64,000 nucleotides of DNA from Saccharopolyspora rosea (lineage in GTDB: Bacteria > Actinomycetota > Actinomycetes > Mycobacteriales > Pseudonocardiaceae): the NCBI RefSeq assembly GCF_025643595.1, contig NZ_CP102826.1, positions 5,146,001 through 5,210,000 on the forward strand, in the 5' to 3' direction. The notes below the pieces were generated by a model, which was not told the origin of the DNA, did not search any database, and saw only the letters and a list, made by a program, of their open reading frames with translations. Of this stretch, positions 39,991 through 49,063 are shown one piece after another (the stretch's first letter is position 1; each line of letters starts with the position of its first letter). The position numbers and the translations under genes were made by a program.

Positions 39991-40997
39991 CGCCCAAGGT
40001 TCAGCTCCCGTCGACCGGCAGCGCCGCCGAACCCGGCATCGAGGCGCTGCACGACACCGCCCAGCGCATCGCGGACAACGTGGAGCAGGTGCTGGTCGGC
40101 AAACCGGAGGTGGTGCGCATCGCGCTGGTCACCATGCTGGCCGAGGGGCACCTGCTGGTGGAGGACGTGCCCGGCGTCGGCAAGACCTCGCTGGCCAAGG
40201 CGCTGGCCCGGTCGATCGACTGCACGGTCAGCCGCATCCAGTTCACCCCGGACCTGCTGCCCAGCGACATCACCGGCGTCTCCGTCTACAACCGCCAGTC
40301 CGAGAACTTCGAGTTCCGCCCCGGCCCGGTGTTCGCCAACGTCGTCGTCGGCGACGAGATCAACCGCGCCTCGCCCAAGACCCAGTCCGCGCTGCTGGAG
40401 TGCATGGAGGAGGGCCAGGTCACCGTCGACGGCGAGACCTACTCGCTGACCACCCCGTTCATGGTCATCGCCACCCAGAACCCGATCGAGATGGAAGGCA
40501 CCTACGCGCTGCCGGAGGCGCAGCGCGACCGGTTCACCGCCCGGGTGTCGATCGGTTACCCGGACGCCAAGGCGGAACTGGCGATGGTCGACGAGCACGC
40601 CGGGCACGACCCGCTGGGCGACCTGCGCCCGGTCGCCGACGGCGACCAGGTGCGGCAGCTGCTGCGCGCGGTGCGCGGGGTGCACCTGTCCACCGACCTC
40701 CGCCGGTACGTGATCGAGCTGGTCACCGCGACCCGCAAGCTCCCCGAACTGCGGCTGGGCGCGTCGCCCCGCTCGACGCTGCAACTGGTGCGCACCGCCC
40801 GGGCCCAGGCCGCGCTCGAAGGCCGCGACTTCGTCGTCCCCGACGACGTGCGGGCGGTCGCCGTCCCGGTGCTGGCGCACCGGCTGGTGCTGACCAGCGA
40901 GGCGCGCGCCGCCCGGCGCACCGCCTCGGACCTGGTCCGGCAGGTGCTGTCCAGAGTTCCGGTGCCGCGCGGCGACACCGACGGCGAGCGACGGTAG
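39987..40997 (+). CDS. MoxR-family AAA ATPase
   Basis: AAA+ chaperone-like ATPase of 336 residues. Walker A GVGKTSLAK (about residue 60), Walker B VVVGDEINRA, and sensor segment IATQNPIEMEGTYALPEAQRD are clear. MoxR proteins act with DUF58/VWA partners to mature or assemble enzymes. GTG 39987 has TGGAGG upstream. It is followed at 2 bp by a DUF58 gene and then a transglutaminase gene, the common MoxR-DUF58-TgpA operon. Confidence 0.94.
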   Translation: MTPKVQLPSTGSAAEPGIEALHDTAQRIADNVEQVLVGKPEVVRIALVTMLAEGHLLVEDVPGVGKTSLAKALARSIDCTVSRIQFTPDLLPSDITGVSVYNRQSENFEFRPGPVFANVVVGDEINRASPKTQSALLECMEEGQVTVDGETYSLTTPFMVIATQNPIEMEGTYALPEAQRDRFTARVSIGYPDAKAELAMVDEHAGHDPLGDLRPVADGDQVRQLLRAVRGVHLSTDLRRYVIELVTATRKLPELRLGASPRSTLQLVRTARAQAALEGRDFVVPDDVRAVAVPVLAHRLVLTSEARAARRTASDLVRQVLSRVPVPRGDTDGERR

Positions 40998-40999
40998 TC

Positions 41000-42250
41000 G
41001 TGCTCTCCGGCCTGACCATCCGCGGACGCTGCCTGCTGGCGGCGGGCGTGGCCGCCGGAGTGTGCTCGCTCGTCCTCGACGAACGGGATCTGCTGCGCGT
41101 CGCGGTGTTCGTGGTCGCGCTCCCGCTGCTGGCACTGCTGCTGGCCGGCCGGGCCCGGTTCGGTCTCGGCGCCCGCCGCGAGGTGGCGCCCACCCGCGTC
41201 CCGGTCGGCTCCGAAGCCCAGGTCCGGTTGCACCTCACGGGTTCCGGGCGGCTGCCGATCGGCGGGCTGGTGCTGGAGGACGGCGCCCCGCACGCGCTCG
41301 GTGGCCGCCCCCGGTTCCGGTTGAACGCGGTGCCGCGCCGCGGCGGGGCGGTCCTGACCTACGAGGTGACGCCCGCGCTGCGCGGCATCCACCACATCGG
41401 ACCACTGCGCACCCGGATCGGCGACCCGTTCGGCCTGTCGGAGTTCGAGCGGGAGCTGGCCGACCGCACCCGGCTCGTGGCGGTGCCGAAGGTGCACCGG
41501 CTGTCCGGGCTGCCCGCCGGTTCCGGGCTCGGCACCGGTGAGGACGGCTCCACCCGGCTGCGCGCGGGGCACGGCGAGGACGACGTGATGGTGCGCCAGT
41601 ACCGGCACGGCGACGACATCCGCCGGGTGCACTGGAAGTCGACCGCGCGGCGCGACGAACTGATGGTCCGGGTCGAGGAACGCCCGTGGCACGGCGGCGT
41701 CACGGTGCTGCTGGACCGCCGCTCGGCGGCGCACCGCGGCAGCGGCGCCCGGTCCAGCCTGGAGTGGGCGGTGTCCGCGGTGGCCAGCGTCTGCGTGCAC
41801 CTGCACCGCAACGGGCAGCAGGTCCGGCTGGTCACCGAGGACGGCCAGCTGCTGGCGGGCGGTTCCGGTCCCGACGCCGGGCGCGACGACGAGGTGGTGC
41901 TCGACGCGCTCGCGGCGGTGCGCTCGTCCGCCCAGCGGGACCTGGTGTGCAGCGGTGATCCGGGCGAAGGCCACGAGCTGATCGCGGTGCTCGGCGAGAC
42001 CACCACGGCGGCGGTCGACGAACTCACCCGGCTCCGTCCACAGGGGACGCGGAGCCTCGCGGTGCTGCTGGACGTGCGGGCCTGGAACGGCGAGTCGGCT
42101 TCCGGGGGCTTCGACCCGAAGCGCACCGCGCGGCGGTTGCGCGGCGCCGGCTGGTCGGTAGTCGTCGCCGACGGTCCGCGCGCGTCGCTCCCGGAGCTGT
42201 GGCGCGGGCTGTGCAGCGAGCGCACCGACTCGGAGGCGGCGGCGTCATGA
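41000..42250 (+). CDS. DUF58 domain protein
   Basis: Membrane-anchored protein of 416 residues with two N-terminal hydrophobic segments (to about residue 55) and a DUF58 domain containing the signature VRQYRHGDDIRRVHWKSTARR near residue 200. A VWA-like fold follows. It is the usual partner of MoxR. The GTG start lies 2 bp after the moxR stop; its end overlaps the next gene as ATGA. Confidence 0.92.
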   Translation: MLSGLTIRGRCLLAAGVAAGVCSLVLDERDLLRVAVFVVALPLLALLLAGRARFGLGARREVAPTRVPVGSEAQVRLHLTGSGRLPIGGLVLEDGAPHALGGRPRFRLNAVPRRGGAVLTYEVTPALRGIHHIGPLRTRIGDPFGLSEFERELADRTRLVAVPKVHRLSGLPAGSGLGTGEDGSTRLRAGHGEDDVMVRQYRHGDDIRRVHWKSTARRDELMVRVEERPWHGGVTVLLDRRSAAHRGSGARSSLEWAVSAVASVCVHLHRNGQQVRLVTEDGQLLAGGSGPDAGRDDEVVLDALAAVRSSAQRDLVCSGDPGEGHELIAVLGETTTAAVDELTRLRPQGTRSLAVLLDVRAWNGESASGGFDPKRTARRLRGAGWSVVVADGPRASLPELWRGLCSERTDSEAAAS

Positions 42251-44505
42251 GCGGCACGACCCTCTGGCGCACCGTCGACACCTCGCTGGTGTCCACGGCT
42301 GCGGGCGCAGTCGCGGTGCTGTGCGCGGCGACCGCGTTCGCCGGGGTGTTCTCCGACGCCCGGTGGGTGCTGCCCGCCCTGGTGTCGGTCGTGTCGGTCG
42401 CCGTGGTCGGCGCGCTCGGGCGCCGGTTCCTGCGCCGGGCAGTGCTGGTGGTCCCCGCCCAGCTCGCGGTCCTGCTCGTGGTCCTGACGACGTTGTTCAG
42501 CGGCAGCGCGGTCCTGGGCGTGCTCCCCGGCCCGGCGGCGGTCGACGAACTGGGAACGCTGCTGGTCCGCGCGGTGGACATCGTGCGCACCGGGGTTCCG
42601 CCGGTCGCGGCGGAACCGGCCTTGCAGTGCCTGGTGAGCCTCGGGCTGGGGCTGGTCGCGGTCGTCGTCGACGCCATCGTGCTCGGTTTCGCGGCCCCGG
42701 CGGTGTCCGGCCTGGTCCTGCTGTGCGTGTTCGCGGTGCCCGCGTCGCTGGACGGCGCCCTGCTGCCGTGGTGGAGCTTCACGCTCGGCGTGCTCGGCTT
42801 CGCCCTGCTGCTGGCGACCGGCGGTCAACACCGCGGGTGGCGCAGGTGGGAGGACCGCGAGCGCGTCGCGCACACCCTGTTCGGCCCGACGACGACCGCG
42901 GTCGCCGCCTCGGCCACCGCGATCGCCCTGGTCGTGGGCGTCACCGCGACCGGCGTCGGCACCCAGGGCAGGCTGCCCGGCTCGGGACCCGACGGCCTCG
43001 GCGGCACCGACGGCATCGGCCTGCAACCGTTCACCTCGCTGCGCGGCCAGCTCAACCGCGGCCGGGTGGTCGAGCTGTTCCGCGTCCGCGGCCTGCCGCA
43101 CGGCGCCTACCTGCGCGCGATGACGTTGCGCAAGTTCGACCCCCAGCGCGGCTGGCAGCTCGACGGGCTCACCCAGGGCGTCCCGGCCGACCGCCCCCTG
43201 CCGCTGCCGGAGGGCACCACGATCGGCGGCGGGGAACCGGCCCGGGTGGAGATCCAGCCGATCGGATACCGGGACCCGTGGCTGCCGGTCTTCGGCAACC
43301 CGACCGAGGTGTCCGGCATGGGACCGGACTGGCGCTACGACCCGGCCGCCGGGATCGTGTTCACCCAGACCAACCAGGAGAGCCGCCCCTACACCGAGCG
43401 CCTGGTCCTGCCCTCCCCCAGCCCGCACGACCTGCGCAACGCGCACGGCCCGGAGGCCATCGCCCCCGCCTACCTCGACACCGCGGGGATTTCGCCGCAG
43501 GTCACCGCCCTCGCCCGGCGCATCACCGCGGGCGCGCGCACCGACTTCGACAAGGCGGTGGCGCTGAACCGCTTCTTCACCGACCCGGCCAACGGCTTCC
43601 ACTACGACCTGCGCACCGCCCCGGCCACCGGCAGCGACGCCCTCAGCGACTTCCTGTTCCACGGTCGGCGCGGCTTCTGCGAGCAGTTCGCCTCGTCGAT
43701 GGCGGTCATGCTGCGCGCGGCCGGCATCCCGTCCCGGGTGGCGATCGGCTTCACCGCCGGCTCCCGCGACGGCGACGAACGGGTCATCACCACCGAAGAC
43801 GCGCACGCCTGGGTGGAGGCGTACTTCCCGGGCTGGGGCTGGCAGACCTTCGACCCGACCCCGCTGGACGACGGTCGCACCTCGCTGCCCCCGTTCCTGG
43901 GCTCCGAGCTGCACCCGGCGCAACCGGCCCCGCAGCCGACGCCCGGCGGGACGCCGACGCCGCCGACCGTCCAGCCGCAGCCGGACCACCCGAGCACCGA
44001 CGACCACGGCGGCGCCGTCCCCTCGCCCGCGCCGGGACGCGGCGCCGACTCCGGCGGAGTCGGCCCCTGGCCGACGGCCGTCGGCCTGCTGGCGGTGCTG
44101 CTCGCCCTGCTCGCCTCCCCCGCCGCGGTGCGCGAAGCCCGCCGCAGGCGCCGCCTGCACGCCGTCGCCGAAGGCGACGCGGGCGCGGCGAGCATCGCGT
44201 GGCTGGAGGTCCTGGACGAGTTCCGCGACCGCGGCGCCGCACCGGCCCCGACGGACACCGCGCGGATGGTGGCCGACGGCCTGATCGACGACCACGCGCT
44301 CGACGAGTCCGGCGCGGAGGCGCTGCGCAGCCTCGTGACGGCGGTCGAACGCGAGTGGTACGCCCCGACCTCACCGCAGGCCGACGACACGCTGGCGAAC
44401 ACCCTCGACGAGGTCCGCGACAGCCTGGCCCGCAGCGCGCCGCTGCCCTGGCGGGACCGGCTGTTCCCCCGCTCGGTGTTCCGCCTGGCCCCGGCCCGCG
44501 CCTGA
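42247..44505 (+). CDS. Transglutaminase-like membrane protein (DUF3488/TgpA family)
   Basis: Protein of 752 residues. The N-terminal part has about seven membrane segments (DUF3488), the large middle domain contains the transglutaminase triad region: Cys in RRGFCEQFASSMAVMLRAAGIPSR, His in TTEDAHAWVEAYF and the following Asp in WQTFDPTP. A Pro-rich linker, one more membrane helix and a DUF4129 C-terminal domain (EWYAP) follow. The catalytic residues are intact, so it may be a cell-surface cross-linking or peptidase enzyme. Part of the moxR operon. Confidence 0.93.
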   Translation: MSGTTLWRTVDTSLVSTAAGAVAVLCAATAFAGVFSDARWVLPALVSVVSVAVVGALGRRFLRRAVLVVPAQLAVLLVVLTTLFSGSAVLGVLPGPAAVDELGTLLVRAVDIVRTGVPPVAAEPALQCLVSLGLGLVAVVVDAIVLGFAAPAVSGLVLLCVFAVPASLDGALLPWWSFTLGVLGFALLLATGGQHRGWRRWEDRERVAHTLFGPTTTAVAASATAIALVVGVTATGVGTQGRLPGSGPDGLGGTDGIGLQPFTSLRGQLNRGRVVELFRVRGLPHGAYLRAMTLRKFDPQRGWQLDGLTQGVPADRPLPLPEGTTIGGGEPARVEIQPIGYRDPWLPVFGNPTEVSGMGPDWRYDPAAGIVFTQTNQESRPYTERLVLPSPSPHDLRNAHGPEAIAPAYLDTAGISPQVTALARRITAGARTDFDKAVALNRFFTDPANGFHYDLRTAPATGSDALSDFLFHGRRGFCEQFASSMAVMLRAAGIPSRVAIGFTAGSRDGDERVITTEDAHAWVEAYFPGWGWQTFDPTPLDDGRTSLPPFLGSELHPAQPAPQPTPGGTPTPPTVQPQPDHPSTDDHGGAVPSPAPGRGADSGGVGPWPTAVGLLAVLLALLASPAAVREARRRRRLHAVAEGDAGAASIAWLEVLDEFRDRGAAPAPTDTARMVADGLIDDHALDESGAEALRSLVTAVEREWYAPTSPQADDTLANTLDEVRDSLARSAPLPWRDRLFPRSVFRLAPARA

Positions 44506-44543
44506 CCCGCCGCGACGGCAGGGACCTCGCCCCGGACACACGA

Positions 44544-44583
44544 GATCGCCACCGGTCTCCGCGGAACGGGACAGGTGGCGATC
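44544..44583. terminator. Hairpin between the transglutaminase and DUF3040 genes
   Basis: GATCGCCACC (44544-44553) and GGTGGCGATC (44574-44583) are perfect inverted arms. It lies between convergent genes and is followed by GAGAAAA on the plus strand and by a purine/pyrimidine-rich run on the other. Confidence 0.65.
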
Positions 44584-44593
44584 GAGAAAACCG

Positions 44594-44998
44594 CTACTGC
44601 TCGAAGCGCTTGCGGAAGCGCTCCTCCATGCGCTGGGCGAAGGAGCTGCGGGTGCGACCGGGACCGCCCCGGCGTCCGGTTCCACCGCGGTCGGGAGCCG
44701 ACTCCCCGTCCGCCCCGCCGCCGCGCAGCGCGGACAGGGCGAGCACCGCTCCGGCGAACATCACGAGGAAGCCGACCACGCTCACCACCGGGATATCGGC
44801 CGGTTTGACCGGTATCACCAGGCCGAGGACCAGCATGGCCAGCCCCAGCACGAAAACGGCCGCTCCTTGGAGCCGCCGACGCCTGGAGGGGCGGTGCAGT
44901 CGTCCTCCGCGCACGGTGGAGGCGAATTTGGGGTCCTCGGCGTAGAGCGCGCGCTCGATCTGGTCGAGCAGTCGCTGCTCGTGCTCGGAGAGTGGCAT
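44594..44998 (-). CDS. DUF3040 membrane protein
   Basis: Protein of 134 residues typical of actinobacteria: conserved start MPLSEHEQRLLDQIERALYAEDPKFAS, two adjacent membrane helices (about 45-65 and 70-90) and a basic Arg/Gly-rich tail. Function is unknown; the gene is regularly found near the dcw cluster. The ATG has GGAGGAG upstream. Confidence 0.9.
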   Translation of the reverse strand: MPLSEHEQRLLDQIERALYAEDPKFASTVRGGRLHRPSRRRRLQGAAVFVLGLAMLVLGLVIPVKPADIPVVSVVGFLVMFAGAVLALSALRGGGADGESAPDRGGTGRRGGPGRTRSSFAQRMEERFRKRFEQ

Positions 44999-45165
44999 GG
45001 CTCCTCCTCCGGCACAGGTCTCTCAGTGGCGCCGGAGACCGCGGAAGGCGGCCTGCCTCCGCTGGTGGCCCGGCGAACGCTTGGGGGCGTCCCCTTCGAG
45101 GATACGGTTCCGGACACGCGAGGACTACCCGGTCCCCGAACCGGACCTGTGCGAGGTTGCCGACA

Positions 45166-45906
45166 TCATCCCCTCGGGGCAGCGACCCGTCCGACGGCGT
45201 GCAGCCGGGTCGCGATGTCGCGCAGCGGCGGCTGCCCGGCCACCTCGCGTTCGAGCTCGGCCATGGCTTCGGCCGCGCCGGGATTGCTGTCGAGCACCGA
45301 ACCGGGCACCAGGTCGCTGAGCACGGCCTGCCCCTGGACGATCTCGACGGTCAGTCCGGCGTCGGTGAGCACGCGGCGCAGCCCGTCGGTGTCGAACCGG
45401 CGTTGCAAGGTCTCGCCACCGCCCTCCAACCGACCGTCCGGGGCCTGGAACAGCCGCAGCGCCTCGGTCACCCGCCCGGCCAGCGCGCGGGCGAGCACTG
45501 CGGCGTAGCGGTTGGCGACCAGCACCGAGACCGCACCGCCGGGCGCGGCGGCGGCGACCATGGCGCGCACCGCGGCGTCGACGTCGTCGACGACCTCCAG
45601 GAGGCCGTGCGCCAGCACCAGGTCGGCGCCGCCCTCCGGGCGGAACGCCGCCAGCGCGTCGGTGTCGCCCTGCAACGGCGTGACGCGGTCGGCGACGCCG
45701 GCGTCCTCGGCGCGGCGCTGCAACGTCGCGAGCGCGTTCGGACTGGGGTCGACGACCGTCACCGAGCATCCGGCGGACGCCAGCGGCACCGCCCACACGC
45801 CGCTGCCGCCGCCGACGTCGAGCACCCGGGGCGGGCGGCCGCCCCGCCGGCTCCGGACATCGGCGAGTTCGCTTTCCAGCACCCGGTTGACGGCGTCGGA
45901 TCTCAT
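45166..45906 (-). CDS. Class I SAM-dependent methyltransferase
   Basis: Methyltransferase of 246 residues with the SAM-binding motif VLDVGGGSGVWAVPLA (about residue 28), VVDPSPNAL as the acidic loop and LAHGLLEVVDDVDAAV as motif II/III. The arrangement is like CmoA/SmtA-type enzymes; substrate unknown. The ATG 45904-45906 has no clear ribosome site, so it may be leaderless. Divergent from the ParA-like gene, with 106 bp between them. Confidence 0.88.
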   Translation of the reverse strand: MRSDAVNRVLESELADVRSRRGGRPPRVLDVGGGSGVWAVPLASAGCSVTVVDPSPNALATLQRRAEDAGVADRVTPLQGDTDALAAFRPEGGADLVLAHGLLEVVDDVDAAVRAMVAAAAPGGAVSVLVANRYAAVLARALAGRVTEALRLFQAPDGRLEGGGETLQRRFDTDGLRRVLTDAGLTVEIVQGQAVLSDLVPGSVLDSNPGAAEAMAELEREVAGQPPLRDIATRLHAVGRVAAPRG

Positions 45907-45999
45907 GGTGAGCAGCGTAATGCCGGGTCGCGGAGCCGCTTCACGGGCGTGCGGATCACCATCTGCCAAACAGCGGCTCGTGCACCGCCGCCGGTTCCG

Positions 46000-46005
46000 T
46001 AGGCT
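46000..46005 (+). promoter_or_regulatory. Probable -10 element of the ParA-like gene (leaderless)
   Basis: TAGGCT ends 7 bp before the GTG start codon, the distance expected for a transcript that begins at the start codon. No ribosome site is present before the GTG, which fits a leaderless mRNA. No good -35 was seen. Confidence 0.5.
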
Positions 46006-46012
46006 ACGACCC

Positions 46013-46846
46013 GTGCAGACGGTGGCAGTGCTGAGTCTCAAGGGTGGCGTGGGCAAGACGACCGTGGTGCTCGGTCTCGCCTCGGCGGCCATGCGCCGCG
46101 GGGTGCGCACGCTCGTCGTCGACCTCGATCCGCAGTGCAACGCGACCGCGTGCCTGGAGCCGGAGCGGACCGGCAAGGGGATCAGCGACGTGCTCGCCGA
46201 TCCCCGTCCGGACGTGGTGCGCGCGGCGATCACCGGCAGCGCGTGGGGTGACGAGGTCGACGTCCTGGTCGGGTCCGAGGACGCCGAGAGCCACAACGGC
46301 AACCACCCGGAACGCACCCTGACCCGCCTCACCGAGGCACTGTCCGAACTGGACGATCTGATCGCCGACGGCGAACTGCCGTACCAGCTGGTGCTGTTGG
46401 ACTGCCCGCCGTCGCTGGGACGACTCACCCGGTCCGCGCTGGTGGCCGCCGACCGGGCGCTGCTGGTCACCGAACCGACGATCTTCGCCGTGTCCGGCGT
46501 GCAGCGCGCCTTCGAGGCGGTGCAGACCGAGCGGGAGTCGAACAACCCGCGGCTGCAGCCGCTCGGCGTGATCGTCAACCGGGTCCGGCCGCGCTCGCAC
46601 GAGCACCAGTTCCGCATCGAGGAGTTGCGGGAGATCTTCGGACCGCTGGTCATGCCGGTGGCGTTGCCCGACCGGCTGGCCGTGCAGCAGGCGCAGGGCG
46701 CCTGCCTGCCGATCCACCAGTGGGGAACCCCCGGCGCGCGGGAGGTCGCGCTCGCGTTCAACCTGGTGCTCGCCCGCACGCTGCGCGCCGGCCGGTCCCG
46801 CCCGTTCGACGAGGACGACGAGGACGAGCCGGACGACTCGGAATGA
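46013..46846 (+). CDS. ParA/MinD-family ATPase
   Basis: Deviant Walker ATPase of 277 residues: VLSLKGGVGKTTVVLGLA at the N-terminus, VVDLDPQCNAT (switch) and LVLLDCPPSLGRLT. It ends in an acidic tail. Such stand-alone ParA-like proteins of actinobacteria are of unknown function, possibly in positioning or septum-related partitioning; no parB is adjacent, so a chromosome-partition role is not supported. Four bases follow before the Nei gene region. Confidence 0.9.
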   Translation: MQTVAVLSLKGGVGKTTVVLGLASAAMRRGVRTLVVDLDPQCNATACLEPERTGKGISDVLADPRPDVVRAAITGSAWGDEVDVLVGSEDAESHNGNHPERTLTRLTEALSELDDLIADGELPYQLVLLDCPPSLGRLTRSALVAADRALLVTEPTIFAVSGVQRAFEAVQTERESNNPRLQPLGVIVNRVRPRSHEHQFRIEELREIFGPLVMPVALPDRLAVQQAQGACLPIHQWGTPGAREVALAFNLVLARTLRAGRSRPFDEDDEDEPDDSE

Positions 46847-46859
46847 GGGGGTGCGCACC

Positions 46860-47639
46860 CTGCCCGAGGGCGACACCGTCTTCCTGACCTGCCACCGCCT
46901 GCACGAGGCGCTGGCCGGGCACCGGCTCGTCCGCGGCGAGCTGCGCCACCCACGTCTGTCCACACTGGACCTCGCGGGCAGGTCGGTGCGCGAGGTCCGC
47001 CCGGCGGGCAAGCACCTGCTGATCCGGTTCGACGACGGCCACACGCTGCACAACCACCTGCGCATGGACGGCGCCTGGCACCTGTACGGCCCGGCGGGGA
47101 GGTGGCGCCGACCGGCCCACCAGGTGCGGGCGGTCCTCGCCACCGAACGGCAGGTCGCGGTCGGCTTCAACCTGCACGACCTGCGCTGGCTGCCGACGGC
47201 CGAGGAGCCGCGCGTGATCGGCCACCTGGGTCCGGACCTGCTGGCGGCGGACTGGGACGACGACCACGAGGCGGAGGCGGTGCGGCGCCTGACCGCCGAC
47301 CCGGACCGGGAACTGGGGCTCGCGCTGCTCGACCAGTCCGTCGTCGCCGGTCTCGGCAACATCTACCAGACCGAGGTGTGCTTCCTCATCGGACGGTCAC
47401 CGCGGACCCGCGTCGCCGACGTCGACGCCCACCGCGTCGTCCGCCTCGGCCGGGAGCTGTTGCTGCGCAACGCCTGGCACCCGGAGCAGTCCACGACGAA
47501 GAGCCTGCGCCCGGGAACCCGGCACTGGGTCTACGGGCGCCGCACCTGCCTGCGCTGCGGCGGACCGGTGCACCGCGCGACGCAGGGCCGCGACCCCGGC
47601 TCCCGCGTCAGCTACCACTGCCCGCGCTGCCAGCCCTGA
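46860..47639 (+). CDS. nei: Fpg/Nei-family DNA glycosylase, probable CTG start
   Basis: DNA glycosylase/AP lyase (Nei2 type) that removes oxidised pyrimidines. The enzyme family uses Pro2 as Schiff-base nucleophile and Glu3; the expected N-terminus PEGDTV is present but preceded by a CTG (46860-46862), while the nearest conventional start is a GTG three codons upstream that would bury the proline. A CTG start, with GAGGGGGT about 10 bp upstream, gives 259 residues and Met-Pro-Glu. The H2TH region (LLDQSVVAGLGNIYQTEVCF) and the C-terminal zinc finger (CLRCGGPV...CPRC) are intact. If the GTG is used the product would be inactive unless processed. Confidence 0.9.
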   Translation: MPEGDTVFLTCHRLHEALAGHRLVRGELRHPRLSTLDLAGRSVREVRPAGKHLLIRFDDGHTLHNHLRMDGAWHLYGPAGRWRRPAHQVRAVLATERQVAVGFNLHDLRWLPTAEEPRVIGHLGPDLLAADWDDDHEAEAVRRLTADPDRELGLALLDQSVVAGLGNIYQTEVCFLIGRSPRTRVADVDAHRVVRLGRELLLRNAWHPEQSTTKSLRPGTRHWVYGRRTCLRCGGPVHRATQGRDPGSRVSYHCPRCQP

Positions 47640-48904
47640 CGCCGGGAGCGGACGTCGGCGAGGCGCCGCAGCATCGGGTAGAGCAGGACGATCCCGACCG
47701 ATCCCCAGACCACTCCGGTCACCCGCAGGTCGCCGACGGACAGCGTCAGGTCCCCGACGCCGGCGATGATCGCCGTCCCGAGCACCGCCAGGTTCACCGG
47801 ATCAGCGAAGTCCACTCCGGACCCGAGCCAGATCCGCACGCCGACCAGCGCCAACAACCCGAACAGCACGAGCGTCGCGCCGCCGAGCACGCCGAGCGGA
47901 ACAGTGTTGATCAGCGCGGTCAACTTCGGCGAGAACGACAGGACCACCGCCGCCAACGCGGCGACCGCGCACGCCGCGGTCGAGTACACGCGCGTCGCGG
48001 CCATGGCACCGATGTTGGCGGCGTTGCTGGACAGCGCCGCCCCACCAGCCGACCCGGACATGGCGGTGGCCAGGCCGCCGCCGATCAGCGCGTCCCCGAC
48101 GTGCGGGTCGAGGTTGCGACCGCTCATCGCGGCGACCGCCTTGACGTGCCCGACCTGTTCGGCGACCAGCACGATCGCCAGCGGCAGCACGTACGGCATC
48201 ACCGACAGGTGCACCTGGGGCGCCACGAGTTCCGGGAGTCCGAGCCACGGCGCGTCCCGCAGGGCAGCCACCCGGGTGGGGTCGAGTTGTCCGGACACCG
48301 CGGCGCAGCCCCAACCGACGAGCACGCCGACCAGCACGGCCAGCCGAGCGGGCATCCCGCGGCTGACCACGGTGAGCAGCACGACGGTCCCGAGCGTCAC
48401 CGCCGCCGGGACCGGTTGCGCGTCGAACGAGGACACCGACTGCGGCGCGAGGCTCAATCCGATCATGAGCACGATCGCCCCGGTCACGACCGGCGGCATC
48501 GCGGCCTCCAGCAGCCGGACCCCCAGCGCCTTGACCGCCACCCCGACGCTGACCACGACCAGGCCGACGACCATGATCCCGCCGAGCAGCGCGGCCGGCC
48601 CCGCACCGGCCTTGTGCGCGGCGACGCCCAGCGGCACCACGAAGGACACCGACGCGCCCAGGTAGCTGGGCACCCGGTTGCGGGTGAGCAGCAGGAACAG
48701 CAGCGTCCCCACGCCCGACAGCAGCAGTGTCGTGGTGGCGGGAAATCCGGTCAGCAGTGGCACGAGCACGGTGGTGCCGAACATCGCCAGCAGGTGCTGC
48801 ACGCCGAAACCGATCGTCAGCGGCCAGCTCAACCGCTCCTCGGAGGCGACGATGGCACCGCCGCCCGGCGACCGACCGTCGCCGTGCACGGTCCACGACG
48901 CCAC
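47612..48904 (-). CDS. Uracil/xanthine permease (NCS2 family)
   Basis: Nucleobase transporter of 430 residues with about 14 hydrophobic segments. Motifs: QHLLAMFGTTVLVPLLTG near the N-terminus and GNIGAM-like SSNAANIGAMAATRV. The group is UraA/RutG-like. The GTG at 48902-48904 has GGGGGAGGACG upstream; an open frame extends to 49009 but lacks a site. Its 3' end overlaps the convergent nei gene by 28 bp. Confidence 0.92.
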   Translation of the reverse strand: MASWTVHGDGRSPGGGAIVASEERLSWPLTIGFGVQHLLAMFGTTVLVPLLTGFPATTTLLLSGVGTLLFLLLTRNRVPSYLGASVSFVVPLGVAAHKAGAGPAALLGGIMVVGLVVVSVGVAVKALGVRLLEAAMPPVVTGAIVLMIGLSLAPQSVSSFDAQPVPAAVTLGTVVLLTVVSRGMPARLAVLVGVLVGWGCAAVSGQLDPTRVAALRDAPWLGLPELVAPQVHLSVMPYVLPLAIVLVAEQVGHVKAVAAMSGRNLDPHVGDALIGGGLATAMSGSAGGAALSSNAANIGAMAATRVYSTAACAVAALAAVVLSFSPKLTALINTVPLGVLGGATLVLFGLLALVGVRIWLGSGVDFADPVNLAVLGTAIIAGVGDLTLSVGDLRVTGVVWGSVGIVLLYPMLRRLADVRSRRQGWQRGQW

Positions 48905-49063
48905 ATCGTCCTCCCCCGAACTGCCGACCGGGCGCGAACAGCGCCCACGGCGTGCAGTGACCGAACGAAGATTACACTTTCGCATCACACGATCAAGCCA
49001 CCGCCGCACCCGGATCGCGGGAGTCCGCGTCGACCAGCGGTGATGCCCGCGCGGGCGTGTCGC

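Noticed and set aside
46013-46846. ParA-like gene as evidence of a replication origin or plasmid partition locus
   Set aside because: No parB, parS-like repeats, dnaA or rep gene is nearby; the gene lies in a housekeeping stretch.
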